Assembly (NCBI RefSeq): GCF_000003815.2
Contig: NC_049979.1
Coordinates: 17,882,082 to 17,946,081, forward strand
Direction: 5' to 3'
Length of the DNA stretch: 64,000 nucleotides
DNA from: Branchiostoma floridae
Lineage: Eukaryota; Chordata; Leptocardii; Amphioxiformes; Branchiostomatidae
The notes below the pieces were generated by a model, which made no database searches, had not been told where the DNA came from, and was given only the letters and a program-made list of their open reading frames with translations. This document shows, one piece after another, positions 1 to 13,518 of this stretch (position 1 is the first letter of the stretch; each line of letters begins with the position of its first letter). The position numbers and the translations under genes were made by a program.

Positions 1-83
1 AGTTAAATTACATTGTATTGTTTGCAATCTCAATAAATTGAATTAAATAACAAAGAAAGTAAGTTCCATCTTATCAAACTCAC

Positions 84-612
84 CCTGGTTCATTCAGAGA
101 ACTGTCGTCAGAGTGGTTGAACAAGGTGACCCAGTTCTGGCCGTCCTTGGACACTTGGAACTGCCAGTTCCTCAGCGCTGACCTGCCGTACCCACGCGCA
201 TGGCGAAGGGTGTAGCCTGTGGGGATGACCCACACACCCAGGTCGATGGCAAACCAGGCTTTCCTGTGACAATACAGTAACATGTCAGCTGAGAGATCAA
301 ACATGGACATTCAAAGACTGAGGAAATCTATATCAATCATAAATCAATAAAATTCATCTTTAGTTTAACTGAAAGATCAAGAAGCTTAGATGAGAACAAT
401 TCACACTGTAAATACATTGAATATTGCTTTCAAGACAGTTTGACTCAAGCAGCACCCCTGGAACGTACTTGTCATCATTGGTGTGACAGTTGAGGGCAGA
501 GGAGTCCCGGCTCAGAATGTCCTCCAGGCGACCATAGGGCAGGTTCTTCCCTTCTGATGATGTCACCACCACCAGGCCATACTGGGCTGGGTTCACCCAC
601 TCAAATGCTGTC
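84..612 (-). other. HECTD1: HECTD1 SUN-like / discoidin-like domain (exons 20-21, partial)
   Basis: Exons 469-612 and 84-263 encode [20 protein letters not shown] followed by [40 protein letters not shown] and [18 protein letters not shown]. This is the beta-sandwich segment annotated in HECTD1 as Sad1/UNC-like or F5/8-type-C-like. The domain is cut by the left edge after SLNEPG. The domain assignment follows from knowledge of the family; the sequence match is what I see. Confidence 0.85.
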
Positions 613-3600
613 CTGCAGAGACAAAGTTAACAGGGTGTTGAATTTGGAGACTGAAACAGGCTTTGTGAAAGTACAGTCAAACTTGTATTCAACAACTACT
701 CAAGGTACCAAAGAAATATGGTTGTTGACTGGAGTTGGTTGTTGGATAAAACTGGGGTCGGTTGGCTGGTTGGTTGGTATAAAAATTACCATAGGCATCT
801 GCTTGTATGTAACAGTTACTTGTAAAAAGTCATACTGATGAAGTTTTGACCCCCAAAGAGTATATTTTAATTCAACTGAGCAAAGAAATACAAAATAATA
901 AAAAAATGTTACAAGAAAACATGCTGAATTGGTGTGTTTACAAGTAATGTTACATTCGTACTACAAGATGTCCAAATTATGCATTGACAACTATTAGTCT
1001 CCATGCTGTTATGTAAACTAATTTCAATAAACTATTGTTTAACAATCAGAGCTGTGTTTATCTGTCAATCAAACATGTTCTGTTTGTTAGTTGTCTGCTC
1101 CTTAAACAGCCAAAACAAGCTCTAAGTTTCTCTATCAGTATGTCAAAATTCCCACTGATGTGCACAGTGTTAAATATGCTTCACTGATTTTCACTGACAT
1201 GTTAGAGTTGAAAAACAGTAAAAATCTGTTAATGACATTATTTCTAACAGATTTTTATTGATGTTTACATGGTGTTATTGTTGTGAGGTTTAGTGTGGAT
1301 CAAAATTGTTTCTGATGCAAATGTCAGAGCTTACAGAAGTACTCATTTTGAAAATGTTGCTGCTGGGATGGATCAGACACAGCGACTGTCTCTCAATTTT
1401 GGTTGTTGAGAGGGGTGTGAAAGACCCCTGGGGACTGCAAAAATGTGATTGCTGGTTGGGGTAAGCAGTTGGTTGTTTAAAAGAGGACCATCACCATGCA
1501 AAATAGGACGGGACTGTCTCAGAGTGGTTGTTGACTGGAGTTGGTTGGTAGATAGAGTTGGTTGGATAGGCAGGTTTGACTGTACCAATGAATATCACCC
1601 CCGCCACTTACTTACATAGAACATCATGCCATCACTTACTTTCCATTGGTTCCAATCCAATATATGATGCCGTTCTCATCAAAATCTTTCACATGTTTGA
1701 ATGTGAACGTCTGCCCCTCCTTCAGCCGTCTGATGTAGGAGAAAGTGCTGCGGTCGTAGTCATACCACTGTTTGGCAACCTGAAAAACCAACCAACAGTT
1801 GTCACCATAGCAAATTAGAAAATTTTAAGGAAAGCTATGTCTCTACTTGAAGGTTGTGATCTTCATAAAAAATTTTCTCCCTTCCAGGAACAATACCTAC
1901 TAAGTTCCATTTCCTTACTTTTGTTCTCTTTCCATCTGCATTCTTTATCTTTTTTTTTTCTTTTCCAGCTTCTCCAATCTCTAATACATACCATTTTGAG
2001 CAGATATCTTTCCAATGCTCCTATAGTGGCCAGGGGCTCCATCTTCAAGGTGCGCCCTGTCCTGTCGATGAGCGAAGTCTCCCCATTGGCCCGCTCCAGG
2101 CGGAACCGGAGACGTCTTGTCAAGATCTGTGGAACACAATGTCATTTATCATCCTCTAACAAATAGCAAACTTGTAACACTAAAAAAACACATGAAATAA
2201 GTCTTTCCTAAGGTTTCTTATAAAATGGAGACAATATGAGACAACAGCAGGAGTAATCAATCTGTTTCTTTGCCAGACAATACTAAATATAGCAAGTGGG
2301 TATAAATTGATTTGATTGCAGAGATAAAACAGTGCTTGAGTCCTACCTGAAGACCCGTTCCTGACCCAGGTCCATCATGTACAAACAAGGGCAGCCTTTC
2401 GATGGACTCCAGCACAGACACCAGTTTCCTCACCAGGGCCACAGATGGGGTCACACCGCTGTTGTCAAAGTACAAAGGGAGTCAGAAAGTGGAAATAACA
2501 TCCTTTTTAATAATCAGTTCAGTATTTATTTCTATCTAAGACAAACTTCCTCACCCTCCACACCATATGTGGTGTCAGAATATGTGCATAATGATACTTT
2601 TTCCTCGATCTAAACTAACAATCCATAAAGTCAACTTACCTGTCCTCTGTGTTGTCCCTGAAGGCAGCTTTGAACACCTTGATTCTGGAAGCAACTCTGT
2701 TGCTGTCAACATCAACATTCTGAAAGGAAAAATTGGGCAGGATGTAATAATCATGTTGTCTTTATCTTGGCATAGTATTTCAATTCATTTGTGACTGATC
2801 TTCGATCTATTCTCCACAAATCACATAAATAATCTGACCAATGTTTTGTGTCCTGTCTTTCAAACCTAGATTTCAAACCTATATTTCCATTTCATCCATT
2901 GCCTAAGGTTTCTATGACACAGCTGTAGCACATGAACATCAGTATGAGCTCACATTGTTGAGGCAGTTGAGCAGCGCCTGCACCAGCCCACTGCTGTGGA
3001 GTTCAAATGCTGAGATGGTGGCCTCGTCCTTCAGCAGCAGGGTCAGACACTCGAGGGCAGTCTTCATCTGGTCCTCCCAGCCAAGCTCTCCTTCCTGCAC
3101 CTGCACATGCAAACAGACTTTCATCTCACACAGATATAAACTTCCTACATCAACTCAAAATCAAATAATAACCTTTTAACACAAATTAGTTTATTACAGG
3201 AAGCAGGCATTTGATATGCCTTAAAAATTGATACTTTATTTGGAACATGTTCTATCACTTTTTTCTTTGTAAAATTGTTTGACAGCTGACATACAGCATG
3301 ATGCCACAGGCAAGAGTCAGTATTGTGTTCTGCCTGTACCTTGTTCCCTTTGCCGTGAGCTTCACATGATGTCTCCAGCTGAGCCACGATGCTGCGTAGC
3401 TTGGACACCACTCCTCTCGGGGTCGCCTGTGCTGCCTTAAAGTGCTGCTCGTACAGCTCGCGGGCCAGACACTTGATTTTCTGTTTGGTCTGCTCAGCCT
3501 TGGACTTGAACCTATGGCTCTTCTTTCCACCCCAACCTGCAGAGAACTCGGGACCTGTATAGATGAAACATGACTTTTGCAACATAATGCCCGATAAAAC

Positions 3601-6600
3601 CCATTGGGTGCTTCAACTCACAACGTTCAGTAGTAAAAAATTTTTTTTTGTTGGAAAGATTCTGATACTACATAGCACTATGCCATCAGCCATATAGATA
3701 CAGATACATGTACTACACAACTTTTGTATACATTACAAAACTCAATCATCAAATAATCAAAATGTACATAGATTTGTTGACTAAAAAAAGTGTTGCCTAT
3801 GCAAGACATGATTCTGGAATCATACCTATTACTTGGCAATTATTTTCAGAGGAAGAACTGAACTGAACTTGGCAATACCAAGCTGTGTCACACAGAACTT
3901 ACCGAGAGAGGTTTCTGCTGTGAAGGAGTGTTTTGTTCCCCTGTTAGATTCAAACACAAAGCCAGGAAGGTCTTCCTTCAGCACAGTAGCCTGCTGTCCA
4001 TCAGAGTTGTGGACGGAGATCTCCCCTTCCTTGCGACACTGCAGTGACCAGTTTCCCACCACAATTTTGGTAGGTCCAGCCTTGGACAGGATGGGAAGAC
4101 TGGGTGTACCGGGTTTTACCCCACTACGAGCCCTCTGCAGCTTCTCTAGGAATTCTCCACGACTCTCTGTAAAACCGAAAACAACCAGTCAGCACTGATT
4201 CAGGGAAAAACCAAACATGAAGAAACAAAAGATGAGAAATAAAAGTCAACTTCAGCATCTTACAAATAATCATATTTACCTGAACTATCTGAGCCACCTT
4301 CAGGGCTGCCACTGGAATACATGGTGGCAAGTTTGCCATCCAGAATAAAACGGAACCAGCCGTTGCTACCATTGGACAGTTCCAGGGCCGCGGCATCACT
4401 CCACACGTACAGACAGTCACGGCCGCGTACCAGGCACCAGTCTCGCCAGTGGTAGGGCTTCCCCTGCACTATCTCTGTCACATCCTGTTGGCCTTCTAAC
4501 CTCTCAGGCTGAAGGAAGGAAACAATATTTTCCTCAGGCACTTGGGGTAAAGAGGTGGCTGACACAGCAGGCTACAGGGGGACAAAAATACATAAACATA
4601 CAGAAGTGCTGCCTCAACCAGTCAGCTCAACTTTAGAACAAAGCAGAAAATTTTGCAATCAGTCCTTAATAAAAAGTTTTTAAAAAGCAGCTCAGAAAGA
4701 ATGAGGAAAAGGAAAGAACGATATTTACCTTTCCTCCCTTTGCACCTTCCTCTTCCTCTATTTCCTCTTCTGAGTCCTCATCTGGAGGGCCAGCGAGAGA
4801 GCACACCTTGCTGACCACACCCAGCCTGGCAAAGTGATCCAGGTACAGTTCAGCTCCCTTCTTCATCAGATCATTCACTATCTGTAGTGCCGTCAGATGA
4901 CCATCGTCATCATCCTGGGGAAAGGGAAGTGTAATGATGCTGGGATTAAACAAGGTCTGTACTGGATATGGTAAATCAATGAGATGTGACTAGGATGGAA
5001 TTGCTAAACTTTCATATGTCATGATGATACGAGCATTGAGTACTGTAACAAGTTGCTTTTTGGGCATATAAAAAAGTAATAAAACGGAGTACATCGAAAT
5101 GTACCTCCTGTTCAAGTACCATTGCCAACACATCGACCAGCAGGGAGGCGAAGGTGGGACCTGTCTGTTCACTGGTGCTCATCTCCTCCAGCAGGGAGGG
5201 GCAGATGTAGTGTACCATCTTACGCAGCAGAGCCAGGGAAGCTTTTCTGTAGACCAATAAAAGAGGTATGATATTAAAAAAAACAGCTTGCCAAAACACA
5301 TTTGGCAGAATAATGACTACCAGAATCTGTCTCCTCAACTTTTCTACAAACAGATTGATATGACTAATCGATATTGTATACTTAAGATTAGACAACATTT
5401 ACAAACTGGCAGTACGGGTCCTGCCTACCTGACAGATGGCATCATGGTTTGTTGATAAGCTGCTGCAAACACAGGTAGGAGTCTCTTCAGGTAGAGAGGT
5501 GCCATCTCAGGGTCTCCCTTGGGCTCCACCCCGTCCTGTGGTTCCACGGGCTCCTCCCTGGGGCTGCTGGGCTCAGAGGACACCGGGCACATCCACTCCC
5601 CGGGGGACTGTAGGATCTGCACCACCTGTCGGTGGCCCTCATCGTTCCTCTCACGTGCCTTATCCAGCGGTGTCTTACCATCCTCGTCTCTCAGGTCAGG
5701 GTTAGCACCATATCTCAGCAATGTCTACAAGAAGGAAAGATGTCTCTTGAATCTGGTATGTTTTCAGATTTTTCTTGAAGCACAGGTTTTACCCGCCACA
5801 AGTTACTAATTCAGTCTGACATATCACAGAACTTTAAATGTAGCTTACCTTGGCAACTTGTGGTCTACCAAAACAGGCAGCATAGTGAAGTGAGGATGAC
5901 CTCTGCCCCCTGTTGACATCTGCTCCCCTTTCACAGAGGAACTCCACCATCTCCTGCGTGCCGAAGGCTGAGGCCCAGTTCAGCAGGGTCTGACCAACAT
6001 CGTCCATGAAGTTCACCTCAAATGCTGCAAGAACCAAAGTGTTATTTGAGTGTTAAAACGTAACAGATAGTATAATAATGGAATAGAAATGTATGCTACA
6101 AATGCCAAATATACCACAGAATGTGAGTTATAGGAGTAACTACACTTAAGTCTACATATTCTAAGAACAAAGCAAGATGCCTTGCGATGTGAGCTGAAAG
6201 TTTCTAAATATTTGAAGCATTGAAGAGTGCAGGTATCTGTTTACATAGCAAGTCATACAGGTAGTGTTATTTTGATACATGTTTTTCATGGCAACTCAAG
6301 ATAACCAAACTTACTACCGGTATCCACTGCATCGATGAGAGCATCGGTATCTTTGCTGCGGATACAGTCGATGAGCTGGCGGTGAGAGCGCTCCCCGGCA
6401 CTGTCCATCCTGCGCAGGCCTGGCAGCCTGCTGACACTGCTGATCCCTGTCTTTGGGAGAGCTTTCCTCCCCTCAAACACCAGCACCAACAGGAGATCTA
6501 CCAGCCGCATGGTGTCCAGCACACATCTAGTGAAAGTGGTCAGTCACAGTGTTGACAATGGAAGTCAGTACAGAAAACCATCCCTTATCAAGGCAAGCAG

Positions 6601-9600
6601 AGGCTGATGTACCAGTATGTTTACACATGTACAAATGTAATGCAGATGTTGTTAATGCAACTGTAATTTTTATCAAAGCACTGAATGGGATTGTTTTAGC
6701 TGCAGCAACTTTTTTCACATCATTACCATACCTAATAATCTTTACAGCATCAAGCAATTTACAAATACCTCCACAGCATGTTTTGTACAGCTTGCATCTA
6801 GCAAAGTGTCTACGAATGAAAAATTCCAATAGTAGCTATGAAGTTCATTAAGAGAGCTTTATCCATCTACCTTTCATCTCCTGAAAGTGCTTTCTCTATG
6901 GCTTCTGGCAACTCTGATCTCAGCAAGTCCTGCATGAAACATATATTCATATATATTAAACATCCACATTGATTCTAAACACACAACGGTATTGATATGA
7001 AAAACAACCTTCCCATCTCAAAAACAAGATAAAATTGAATGCAGAATTTTTTACCTTTGTTATGCCTTCTGATCCTCTGCAAAGTGTGGACAGTAAGCTG
7101 ATAATAGTGGAGACATTGGCACTAGATTTTGTTGACTCGGGCGTGGCACCAACTGCACCTGGGGTCCCACCTGGTGTACCTGCCTGAGCACCTGTCAGCT
7201 GGCCTGATGCACGGCCCTGTAAGGAACATTCCAGCATAAATTATGTTACACAGGCTGTAGAACTTTACTTGCTGTTCCATTTTACTCCACTTCAATACAT
7301 AACAATTCAGTCATATCAAGTTACCATTCCTTGTATTGATGCCTGATATAATTATTCCTATTTAGAAGATAACACATTGCTCTAAATTTCAATGACATCA
7401 CATGATCACAATGACACTATTGCCGCACCTGGTTGGCTAGTCTACTGAGGAGCTCCGAGGTCAGCCCGTGCTCGGCCAGTGGGGCTGGGTCCATCCCACG
7501 CCGGGTGAACCTGTCTGCCAGCGAGGCGAAACAACGCAAGGCTCCGTCTGCAACCTGGGAGGGAAACATACATGTACAGATATTACAGTTACCATGCAAT
7601 ATGTACTTTGTAAAGATACACCTCCATTGATGATGACACTTAACAGACCTGTTCATATCAGCTATAACCCCCACCATGATGAGAACAGTAAAATATTCTT
7701 TTATCTTTATTTATTCGTTTGGCTGTTTACAGACAGCCAGGGCTGCCCAACTAGCCATTGGCTATTACCAAGCATGTTGGGCATATATATAGAAAGGAGA
7801 GTTGAGTGAAAGGCATTTTGACTTGTCCCACCTGTGGGTCCTCATGTCTGAGCAGTGTGGAGAGGGACTCCACACAGGTTGGTAGCGATGTGTCCTGGGG
7901 CTCCATCTTCCCACACAGCCGTGACACCACCGCCATGGCTGAGTGCAGGGTGTCTTTGTGCACCAGGGAGCCATTGTCACGGATAAATGTCAGCACACAG
8001 TTCAGACCTCCTGCTTCAAACACAGCTCCTGACTCACGTGTACACATCAACTCCAGCACCTGAGGGAGTTACAGACAGCAGAGTGAACCTCGGTTCTGAT
8101 AATCAAAATTATCACAAAACAAGCCATAATGTATAGGCGTATGCACTTCCCAGAAAATTATCCTACTTATATAAACTATTTCAGATGGCTGGTGCAATAG
8201 TTAATCCTGATCAACAGACAAATGTTAACACAGCCATGACAGTGGAGTACAGTAAGTAAATACTGGACAGCGCTGGTAGACAAAGCATTCTTACCACTAA
8301 GCTAGCTTAGTTTGAGTCCTGCACATCTGCCTACCTTCACACATTGTTCTGCCAGGTCCTTACTGGTCCTAGAGGACAGCTCCACCACTACCAGCCTGTT
8401 GCAGATGGCCTTCACAGCACCGTCCACTGCCACGATGCGCCGGGTGCACTCCGCAGACACATCCAGGTAGTAGGTGAGGGCGCGGGCAGTCACCTCCAGT
8501 ACGTTATCAGGAGCACACTCATCCAGGAAGATCTTACACAGAGCTGGGATGAAAGATCGGGGAGGGCAGCTGAAAGGGAAGAAGTTAGTCATTTAGAATG
8601 TGCAACAACATTCTCTGCCATTACATTATTATTAGAAAATTGACCCTATTGCAATCAAGATTGCTTCAGCTTTTCATATCAATAATCATAAAATATAAAA
8701 CAAGCTTGTTTTTCAACAGAAAATTTTATAAACCAGGAGAAGACGATACACTTAATTAGACAAGGTGCACCGTCATTATGATATGTGACCTCTTATGAAA
8801 GCAGGCTGAAACCTGACACCACATAGGAAAAAACCATTACATATGTGCAACATGTACTGATGCTCCAGCTGTGTACACAGTATGCTTGTGTACATGTACA
8901 CAACAGGGATAACTTATATCATTCTCATATTACATGTACCATGCATTGACTACTCCGATTGTAACCAGTTATTTTCCCATCAGTTGGAGTGACCTTATTA
9001 CATGTTCTCACTTGAAGATGCAAAATGCAGCATGTTACATGATAATGTGAACTAAAAAAGGACTCCTTTCTAAGGACTACTACTACTTCTCTAATCAACT
9101 GATTATAACATCACTTAAGAAAGTCACTGTTAACATTAATTACTACATGTATATTCTGATTTGGAATTTGGTCCCCATCCTCTACCAGTAACTCCAATAA
9201 TTGCAAATAATCAAGGTTCAAGAAAAATAAGAAATTGAAGGCACTATACTGTAATAGTTCACAAAAAAAACTACACATCCCTACCCATGGTAACCTGTTT
9301 GTTTCATATACAATATTTTGCCAAACTGTCACATTGGCTACCAATGTGGCAAAACAAACAAACAAAAATGTAGCAAGAAAACTGTGAACAATTATTCTAA
9401 CAGCCCTAAGTTAGGGCTGATAAAATCTAATATGTTCACAGTTCACAGTGGCCCCCAAGTTAACCACTATTTTTATATCAAACGTAGTTCAAACTAAAGC
9501 ACCACTACAATGACTTGGCAAAAATGAATTTTGAACAAGATGATAATATCTTTTATAAGTATAATTTACAAAATCTTACATTTGAGCAGAACTGATGGTG

Positions 9601-12600
9601 AATATGACCAATTATCCACGTTACAACCAAGGCTACATGACATAACTTTTGATCTACAAATATAGCACAATCATAAGTAGCCCACTTTCTTTTGATTGAT
9701 TGCCTGGTAAATCAATAATGCTCAATTATACACCTACAACTTAGTACAAGTAGCAGACTTCCAATACTATGTTTGGGCTGATTAAAACAGCTTTCTACAA
9801 AGAGGGTTTGATATCATAGAAAAATTACTTAATGGCTCTATCTAATCCCAAACATAACCAATTAGTCTATAGGCATAGTATAGCCTTAGACTCTATATAT
9901 ACACTGCTCAGCTGCCATGAATATACCCTTTGCTAAAAATATTCACAATCTTTGGTACTAGTCAAAGTTGGACCTCCCCCCATCTTCGAGCTTCTGTGTC
10001 ACTCCATGGGTTTTACTGTATATGGTGTGTGGTTGTGCCAATTCCCACAGGTCTGCCTTATGTCCATATAAAGACATTTACTCCATGTTCCAAGTTACTA
10101 GCTCCAGTCTGGCTGATACTTTACTGTCTAAGATGGAAAAATACTTGAAAATACTTGAAAAATCAGCATTGTATCAATTTAAGCACCATGTTCTATTCAA
10201 GTCCATCTGACCATACTTCAGTCAAGTTAAAAAATACTACATGCCCAAGATCTCACACAGAATGTTTTGACTGATAAGCGTTTTAATGTAAACAACTGCA
10301 CAATGACCTCCACCTTACCTTCAAGAGAAATGAGGCTGACCAAAGGACACAGATGTTTGAGATGACAGGGACAGTTCATGTTTCACAACATTACACCCAC
10401 AACAATATAAGTTATAACACATACAAATGTTTATGTCATACCTGTGACGCGAAAACGTTCGATACGGGTGTTCCGGACCGGGCCGTACGCTTCCGTATCG
10501 CACAGGTTCGAAAGGCGTATCACACAGGCTTTCTTCGAGTAAATCAAACCATTTCGAGCGGGCCGAATACGGCTCGGTTGGCAATTCGAATACCTCATTC
10601 GGACGTTGGAACATTGCTGTTGCAACACTTTTGGTTCGAGGGCACCAAATTTGTTCAACTTCTGGCGCATTTCGCATCAAAACATGGGTTTCTCAGGTGG
10701 ATATGACATAAATAAAATACAACATGGTGTATTCCGCATCACCCTCTGTCCCAGCCCTCCCGCGGGTCGAGCGGGCCGACCCGCGGTCGGACTGATACCT
10801 CGGGTGATACGGAATACACAGTGTTGTATTCTATATATATTATATATAACAATAACCATCTCTTCAAAATCAATATACTACGCCATCTTATAGTTTTTAC
10901 TTCAGGTCAAGGGCAAGCTACACACAGATGTCTTCATATGCTCAATGAAACCGTATAGATAGAATTTAATACAAATAGGGGAAAATCTGACATTGCATCA
11001 CAAATCATGATATAATTTCTATTTCTGTATCATGTCAGAGTTGTTTTTTTCAGACATAAGGGTACAGCTTTGTAACTTGAAGTTGCAACATTACTTTTTT
11101 AAAGAAAAATTGTTGCATAGCCAGCCAATTTCATACATAGACAACAATTTTCTGTTCATTACATGCCCTTGTACTGAACTCCCTCTTCTCATTTATGCAT
11201 CATTGCAAGGGCAGTCATTACTAAGCACAGGTGGCTATCAGGGAGAATTAACAACACTACAGCTGGAGGGCAGGAACATTACATGTTACTGTTCTGTCAC
11301 TAAAAGACTAAGAACTGAGCAAACAGAACCTTGCAATGACTAATGGCTTACACAACCCTGAACACTGCTTTTCATGGTATGGAGGTTATGAATCCTTGTG
11401 CCTCAAAAGTGCCAAGGCTAGTCATGTTAGCATTTGTCTTTCTGACACAATTCTAAAAGATAAACAAACAAAATTACATATAATATACACCGAGTTGTCT
11501 GTTGTTCTGATTAATTTTTCTGGTTTGTTTTTTGCCTGAAGACCTTCTACGGTTGACTTCTCCCTGCCATGACCTGCCTATTGACCAAGGCTAAAATAAC
11601 CTATAAATACGACCATCACACTGGGAGACGGATACATCCATTTTGAAAGCTCAACAGTTTTGTAAATTAGACCTTCTACTACATCATCATAAGCATATGC
11701 ATCTTAGTTACAAATAGTAATTTCTTTATCTGTCAGCAAATCTACCTATAGTGATGTAATAATGACAGGGTAGTCAACTGACACAGACCAGCATGACCCT
11801 GGGTCATGATGTAATAATGCCAAATTTCCCAACTACTGAGGACTGGTACCCTTTACATTGTATTTGCATGTCCTCTCATTTTGATGAATCATCTTACCAT
11901 CATTGGTAGTCTATTGTTTTGCCTAATAGTAATCCTGTACAACAGAATAGTCATGATGATAAATTTCTTTGTTCAAAGATAATGCTACTTTTGTTAGGCA
12001 AATGAATGATTGCATCATCTGAGAATCATCACTTTATTTGATAGTTTCTAGGAAACACATCATATATAAATTACTATAATCAACTTATTTGGAAAGAGCT
12101 TTCCTCTCAAGGATGTTGGCATTGTTTATGGACTAGAGTTTAAAGTTCAACTGGCCATCCTCCTTACAAATACCATGCAGTGTTATGCTGGCATTGCACA
12201 ATACACGTCTCTTAGGACCCAGAGTGCTTAGCCAAAGTTGTGAACATATACAGACAGGATTGTTTGCCAGGAAGTAAATAGGCAAAGAAAGGCAATTATG
12301 TAATCCACATGGTGACAAAGAGGAACAGAAATGGCTAATATTTTCCAGAGAAAGAAAAATGCACTTGAATAAAAATGAAACAATTTTGGTACAATGTAGC
12401 TCTCGCATACACGTGGAACTGCTGTTAGAGCTGTGTTTCAAAACACAAACTTGTTTTTCCCATGGGTTATTTTTACATTCACGATGCATACAAACCACTA
12501 ACAAAACAACATTATTGCATCTTTGCTTCCTTCATATCAAATCTTCAATTCAAATCTTCAACTATCCTACTAAAACAACAGTCCTACATTTAAAACATAC

Positions 12601-13514
12601 ATAAATACAGTATGTGGTTTCCTGCTTCTGCATAAATAACATCCATCTTGATACACAGGAGTTCATGTTTTCTTTCTGGGTGCCACTTGGCTGTTTATGA
12701 CTCATCCACCAAAACAGGATGCAACTCACACGGTCAAGAGACAAATTATCACAATGTCAGACAATGTGAGTTTGACTAATAATGTTTGTCACTTGTGTTA
12801 AACGAAATTCAACCTTCTTTCCATACATGTATCAGGACGAGAAACTCTCCCTTTCTCATCATCATGGGATTTAAATTCGTAAACCTCGGAAACATTTTGT
12901 CTGGAGAAAAGCTGAATCTATAGTGGACAAAGCCTATGTGAATTTTCAATAACAAATAAACATGTCCATACAGGAAAACATAAAATGTGTAATGACAAAG
13001 TTAAGATGACCAGAAGCAGGTGGACTAGTTCCCCTCACGTGGCCTCATTGTTCCGTTGTTCGGAGGCCACAGCTGACACTGCAGCCCTTTGTTGTCTTTC
13101 CACAACTGACGAGACAAACCCTAGCTTTCTATCGGCTAAAAATCATGTGTTCAAATCATCAATATCATAAACAACCAATGCTTTAACTTAAAATATCGTT
13201 CTCTTATGTTCACGTAGTATTGTTCTTGGTTCCTCTTTCCATAACGATGACTTGGACAGACGGAAAGTGGGAATTCCCGTTCGTCAGTGGAAACCGTCTC
13301 GTAAGTCTGACTATGATATACACAACTCGGCATCTGGTAAACATTATGTGATGTGCACAAGAGTGGTTCCTTACCTTTCGAAGCACCTGTCCACGTTGTC
13401 TGACATGAGTAACAGCATACAGAGCTGTTCCAGAGCGATAAGCTGCATGTCCCTCTCATCTCCCTGGCCCATGGACAGCCACTCCAACAGTGTCTCGGGG
13501 TCCACGTCCGCCAT
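84..13514 (-). CDS. HECTD1: E3 ubiquitin-protein ligase HECTD1, amino-terminal part (gene continues past left edge)
   Basis: HECTD1 is a HECT-type E3 ubiquitin ligase. Coding exons in transcript order: 13375-13514, 8335-8569, 7832-8059, 7429-7554, 7055-7216, 6871-6929, 6315-6526, 5849-6024, 5429-5724, 5105-5246, 4729-4914, 4280-4571, 3903-4166, 3340-3554, 2954-3100, 2640-2719, 2347-2458, 1992-2126, 1640-1779, 469-612, 84-263. All junctions are GT-AG and all phases agree, giving about 1223 residues. The start [12 protein letters not shown] is almost identical to vertebrate HECTD1 as I remember it. Helical armadillo-like sequence comes first, then ankyrin repeats (about residues 385-500), a conserved block containing KPYHWRDW, a region with conserved [15 protein letters not shown], and a SUN-like/F5-8C-like domain from about residue 1117. 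The last donor (GTGAG at 79-83) shows the gene continues. The MIB/HERC2 and HECT domains of the family are outside the window. The donor of exon 7 is ambiguous by 3 bp (6315 or 6318). Confidence 0.97.
613..1639. repeat. HECTD1 intron with copies of a TTGGTTG-rich repeat
   Basis: This intron of about 1 kb holds no coding sequence that I can support. A 23-bp word beginning TGGTTGTTGACTGGAG occurs at 719-741 and again at 1525-1547, each followed by further TTGGTTG units. TACAGTCAAAC at about 672 faces its inverted form GTTTGACTGTA at about 1575, as if two ends of one dispersed element or two oppositely oriented copies are present. The rest is AT-rich intron. Confidence 0.45.
5429..6526 (-). other. 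HECTD1: HECTD1 ankyrin-repeat region (exons 7-9)
   Basis: Exons 7, 8 and 9 (6315-6526, 5849-6024, 5429-5724) encode consecutive ankyrin units. Recognisable cores are [34 protein letters not shown] and [12 protein letters not shown]. They are followed by SPGEWMCPV, which is also conserved in vertebrate HECTD1. Ankyrin repeats in this ligase are expected to bind protein partners. A proline/glutamate-rich spacer follows before the conserved [19 protein letters not shown] segment. Confidence 0.9.
10440..10715. other. CpG-dense island inside HECTD1 intron 1
   Basis: A block of about 275 bp has many CpGs (gacgcg, gttcga, tacggg, ttccgg, tcgagcgg) and few stop codons in several frames. It lies in otherwise AT-rich, CpG-poor intron. 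Three overlapping frames are open, which fits composition better than a gene. It may be a recent insertion, an unmethylated regulatory island, or a fragment of a mobile element. It abuts the inverted repeat at 10716-10830. Confidence 0.5.
10716..10830. repeat. 115-bp double palindrome (MITE-like)
   Basis: Outer arms of 29 bp (10716-10744 and 10802-10830) match in inverted orientation with three mismatches and begin AATACAACA. The centre holds a second, GC-rich palindrome: CCGCGGGTC at 10760-10768 against GACCCGCGG at 10778-10786. No clear target-site duplication is visible. A short fold-back transposon is the likeliest identity. Confidence 0.6.
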
Positions 13515-13518
13515 CTTG
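13507..13518 (-). promoter_or_regulatory. HECTD1: TISU/YY1-like element over the HECTD1 start codon
   Basis: On the minus strand the start codon is embedded in CAAGATGGCGGA. This fits the TISU consensus SAASATGGCGGC at all but the last position and is also a YY1 core. TISU elements are known to direct initiation on mRNAs with very short 5' leaders. It supports this ATG as the true start and predicts a transcription start only a few tens of bases upstream. It could also be chance, because MAD starts often read ATGGCGGA. Confidence 0.55.

Larger units (their letters stand above)
8570..13374. other. HECTD1 intron 1 (4.8 kb), no supported gene
   Basis: This long first intron separates the 46-codon first coding exon from exon 2. 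It is mostly AT-rich unique sequence. I see short hairpins at 9314-9355 (CACATTGG against CCAATGTG) and 9381-9442 (ACTGTGAACA against TGTTCACAGT enclosing CAGCCCTAA/TTAGGGCTG), and a CpG-dense insertion at about 10440-10830. None of the open frames in it resembles a protein that I recognise. Confidence 0.6.
7055..13514 (-). other. HECTD1: HECTD1 amino-terminal armadillo-like helical region (exons 1-5)
   Basis: Exons 1-5 encode about 297 residues rich in leucine-containing amphipathic helices (for example [16 protein letters not shown] and [19 protein letters not shown]). This corresponds to the ARM-like start of HECTD1. Similarity to the vertebrate protein is high up to residue about 240. It then drops in exon 5, which begins with a glycine/alanine/threonine-rich linker (about residues 244-275) before the conserved [19 protein letters not shown]. 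The linker is the least conserved part of the amino-terminal half, which suggests a disordered hinge. Confidence 0.85.

Noticed and set aside
5436..5809. Plus-strand open frames in the HECTD1 region
   Set aside because: They are antisense to HECTD1 exon 9, whose minus-strand frame carries conserved ankyrin sequence.
10321..10706. Overlapping open frames on both strands in the CpG island
   Set aside because: Three frames are open at once, which is explained by CpG-rich, stop-poor composition. None shows family motifs or splice-site support.
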